The notes beneath the pieces were generated by a model. The model saw only the letters and a program-made list of their open reading frames with translations, searched no databases and was not told the DNA's origin. This document shows positions 62,489 through 64,000 of a stretch of 64,000 bases of DNA, piece by piece. Where the stretch lies: assembly GCA_050303415.1 (NCBI GenBank), contig JBNLBS010000003.1, positions 1 to 64,000 of the forward strand. The letters run 5' to 3'. Numbering within the stretch: position 1 is the first letter of the stretch; the number at the start of each line of letters is the position of its first letter. Both the position numbers and the translations under genes were made by a program. The DNA comes from JBNLBS01 sp050303415 (GTDB taxonomy: Bacteria; Pseudomonadota; Gammaproteobacteria; Methylococcales; Methylomonadaceae).

Positions 62489-62671
62489 ATGGATATGGAA
62501 ACGGTTAATGCCAGCCAATTGGATTGCAGTTTGATCGATTTTGATGTATTTGAATCTATATCAGGCTGCAGACCGCTTATGCAACCCAAGAAAAGCCAAT
62601 TTCAGTGCGTCTTTCTTCTCTATGACTTGCCGGCTTACTGCAACAATTGCAGCGTTGCTGCCTGCGACTGA
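62489..62671 (+). CDS. Doubtful small Cys-rich ORF
   Basis: Sixty codons from ATG 62489, or 58 from the in-frame ATG at 62495, which lies 6 nt behind AAGG. It encodes six cysteines (three in the last ten residues, YCNNCSVAAC) but no recognisable domain, signal or family. It stands alone in a gene-poor stretch. Coding is possible but not supported beyond the ribosome-binding site. Confidence 0.25.
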   Translation: MDMETVNASQLDCSLIDFDVFESISGCRPLMQPKKSQFQCVFLLYDLPAYCNNCSVAACD

Positions 62672-62821
62672 GGCAACAAACAGCGTGTGGTAAAGTTTGC
62701 TATTATATACTCTAATGTGGCTTTCGCTGGCGTGTAGGACTGGGTCAAGAGGGGGTGTTGTTTATCATATCGGAGTAAGTGGTCAGGTTTTTCTAGAAAA
62801 CCATTCAATGAAAATGCTTAG

Positions 62822-62855
62822 TATAAAAAAAGGCCGTGTCAAAGACACGGCCTTT
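62822..62855 (-). terminator. Rho-independent terminator after purB
   Basis: A twelve-base stem AAAGGCCGTGTC/GACACGGCCTTT with a 3-nt loop runs into a T tract on the minus strand, about 100 bp past the purB stop. A second short palindrome (GTTAGTT/AACTAAC at 62866-62890) lies between them. Confidence 0.85.
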
Positions 62856-62958
62856 AGATTGTTTTGTTAGTTAATGAGGGAGAAACTAACAGGAAAAAAC
62901 AATCTTTATTTATTCTTACAAAATCAAAGTTTTAGTATTGTGATAAATAGCCCAAAAA

Positions 62959-64000
62959 CTAAATATTGTTAGCAAGGTTTTCAGCATAGCCGATATAACT
63001 GCCGGGTGTCATTTCCAGTAGGTCTTTTTTGGCAGCTTCTGGTATTTCCAAGTTATTGATGAATTCGTGCATTTGCTCAGGGGTGATGCGTTGGCCACGA
63101 GTCAGATCTTTTAACTTTTCATACGGTTTTTCTATGCCGTACCGACGCATTACTGTCTGAATCGGTTCAGCCAGAACTTCCCAGTTGCTATCCAGGTCAC
63201 TATTCATGGCATCCGCATTCAATTCAAGTTTGGATATGCCTTTTAAGGTAGCCTGTATGGCAATGCTGGTATGCGCAATACCGACACCTATGTTTCTGAG
63301 TACGGTGGAGTCGGTCAAGTCACGTTGCCAGCGTGAAACGGGCAGTTTCTCGGCTAAAAACGAAAACAGCGCGTTGGCAATGCCAAGATTACCTTCTGAA
63401 TTTTCAAAATCAATCGGGTTGACTTTGTGTGGCATCGTTGATGAGCCGACTTCACCGGCAACGGTTTTTTGTTTGAAATAGCCTAGCGAGATATAGCCCC
63501 AGACATCGCGGTCAAAGTCCAGCAAAATGGTATTGAAACGAGATAGGGCGTGGAAAAATTCGGCAATGTAATCGTGTGGCTCTATCTGGATGGTATAGGG
63601 ATTCCAGCTTAAACCCAATGATTCAACAAAGTTTTGCGCAAACTCTGCCCAGTCGACATCAGGGTAGGCGACACTGTGGGCATTGTAGTTACCCACGGCA
63701 CCGTTAATTTTACCCAATAATGAAACTGATTCCAGCTGATCCAGTTGACGTTGCATACGCGCAGCAACATTGGCCATTTCCTTTCCTGCCGTAGTCGGGC
63801 TGGCAGATTGGCCGTGGGTACGTGACAGCATAGGTTGAGCAGCAGTTTGTTTGGCTAATGTTTTGATTGCATTTAAGCAGCTGGTGATTTGTTTTACGAT
63901 TTCACTGCGTCCTTCTTTTAACATCAGGGCGTAAGAAAGATTGTTGATATCTTCAGAGGTGCAGGCGAAATGAATGAATTCATTAATGCTGTTTAATTCT
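62959..64000 (-). CDS. purB: Adenylosuccinate lyase, C-terminal part (cut by window edge)
   Basis: Cleaves adenylosuccinate to AMP and SAICAR to AICAR in purine synthesis. On the minus strand the frame is open from the right edge; reading back gives NEFIHFACTSEDINNLSYA ahead of MLKEGRSEIVKQ, so the methionine at 63924 is internal and roughly 110 N-terminal residues are missing. The catalytic His region SRTHGQSASPTTAGKEM and the flexible loop GSSTMPHKVNPIDFENSEGN are both present. It ends in IGYAENLANNI. It acts right after PurA in AMP synthesis, but the two genes are 28 kb apart. Terminator at 62822-62855. Confidence 0.96.
   Translation of the reverse strand, partial: ELNSINEFIHFACTSEDINNLSYALMLKEGRSEIVKQITSCLNAIKTLAKQTAAQPMLSRTHGQSASPTTAGKEMANVAARMQRQLDQLESVSLLGKINGAVGNYNAHSVAYPDVDWAEFAQNFVESLGLSWNPYTIQIEPHDYIAEFFHALSRFNTILLDFDRDVWGYISLGYFKQKTVAGEVGSSTMPHKVNPIDFENSEGNLGIANALFSFLAEKLPVSRWQRDLTDSTVLRNIGVGIAHTSIAIQATLKGISKLELNADAMNSDLDSNWEVLAEPIQTVMRRYGIEKPYEKLKDLTRGQRITPEQMHEFINNLEIPEAAKKDLLEMTPGSYIGYAENLANNI

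Larger units (their letters stand above)
61913..62958. other. Gene-poor stretch before purB
   Basis: 1,046 bp with one weak ORF (62489-62671) and the purB terminator. The DNA from 61950 to 62480 is AT-rich with stops in all frames and no domain I can recognise; a 28-codon frame at 62063 has no ribosome-binding site. It may be a decayed gene or a regulatory spacer; I see no tRNA or known RNA motif. Confidence 0.45.

Noticed and set aside
62635..62690. Short signal-peptide-like frame beginning MTCRLTATIAALLPATEA
   Set aside because: It ends after about 18 codons, lacks a ribosome-binding site and overlaps the other doubtful ORF in another frame.

Overview
The window is a chromosomal segment of a gammaproteobacterium with moderate-to-low GC. 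Housekeeping genes sit in familiar gammaproteobacterial groups: xseB-ispA-dxs, hfq-hflX-hflK-hflC, hisZ-purA, recN/nadK and zapE. An H-NS-family protein, an NAD-type isocitrate dehydrogenase and the two-component/TonB-receptor loci would fit an environmental organism such as a Methylococcales methanotroph. That placement is an inference: no methane-oxidation gene lies in the window. I see no rRNA, tRNA, CRISPR, prophage or insertion sequence.

Layout. 1-6.5 kb: the end of an isoprenoid operon (xseB, ispA, dxs cut by the left edge) diverges from parE - hotdog thioesterase - parC. 6.6-12.5 kb: 2-oxoglutarate dehydrogenase operon sucA-sucB-lpd plus a DUF2784 membrane protein; this Lpd lacks one of its two redox cysteines. 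12.9-18 kb: H-NS-like protein, agmatine-to-putrescine genes aguA-aguB, nadK-recN. 18.1-26.2 kb: sensory locus with two orphan periplasmic binding proteins, a hybrid kinase/diguanylate cyclase of about 1,214 residues and a TonB-dependent receptor. 26.3-35 kb: YbfF-like hydrolase, MotY-like protein with two OmpA-like domains, hfq-hflX-hflKC, hisZ-purA. 35-39.2 kb: zapE, acnB and an intergenic region with a striking inverted repeat.

39.2-45.7 kb: LysR regulator divergent from a five-gene efflux operon (lipoprotein, small membrane protein, EmrB-like MFS pump, outer-membrane factor, EmrA-like adaptor). 45.8-48.6 kb: secreted von Willebrand A protein with four repeats of exactly 88 residues, then NAD-type isocitrate dehydrogenase. 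48.7-52.1 kb: second sensory locus (receiver, wrecked TonB receptor, YfiR-like protein, histidine kinase). 52.3-58.4 kb: cysM, a YdbH-like AsmA-family protein, a lipoprotein that seems to merge YnbE and YdbL, rlmD, a signal-less L,D-transpeptidase-fold protein and truA. 58.4-64 kb: HDOD protein, pseudo-receiver/GGDEF/EAL protein, a small HExxH protein, a 1-kb gene-poor stretch, and purB cut by the right edge.

Themes. AcnB, NAD-IDH and SucAB cover the oxidative TCA branch from citrate to succinyl-CoA, but the local E3 looks catalytically defective. Three loci concern periplasmic sensing or c-di-GMP. Two concern envelope biogenesis (YdbH/YnbE-YdbL) and efflux. The best candidates for new biology are the Cys-lacking Lpd, the VWA protein with 88-residue repeats, the orphan binding-protein/hybrid-kinase/TonB-receptor locus with its decayed sister locus, and the 18-bp inverted repeat upstream of acnB.
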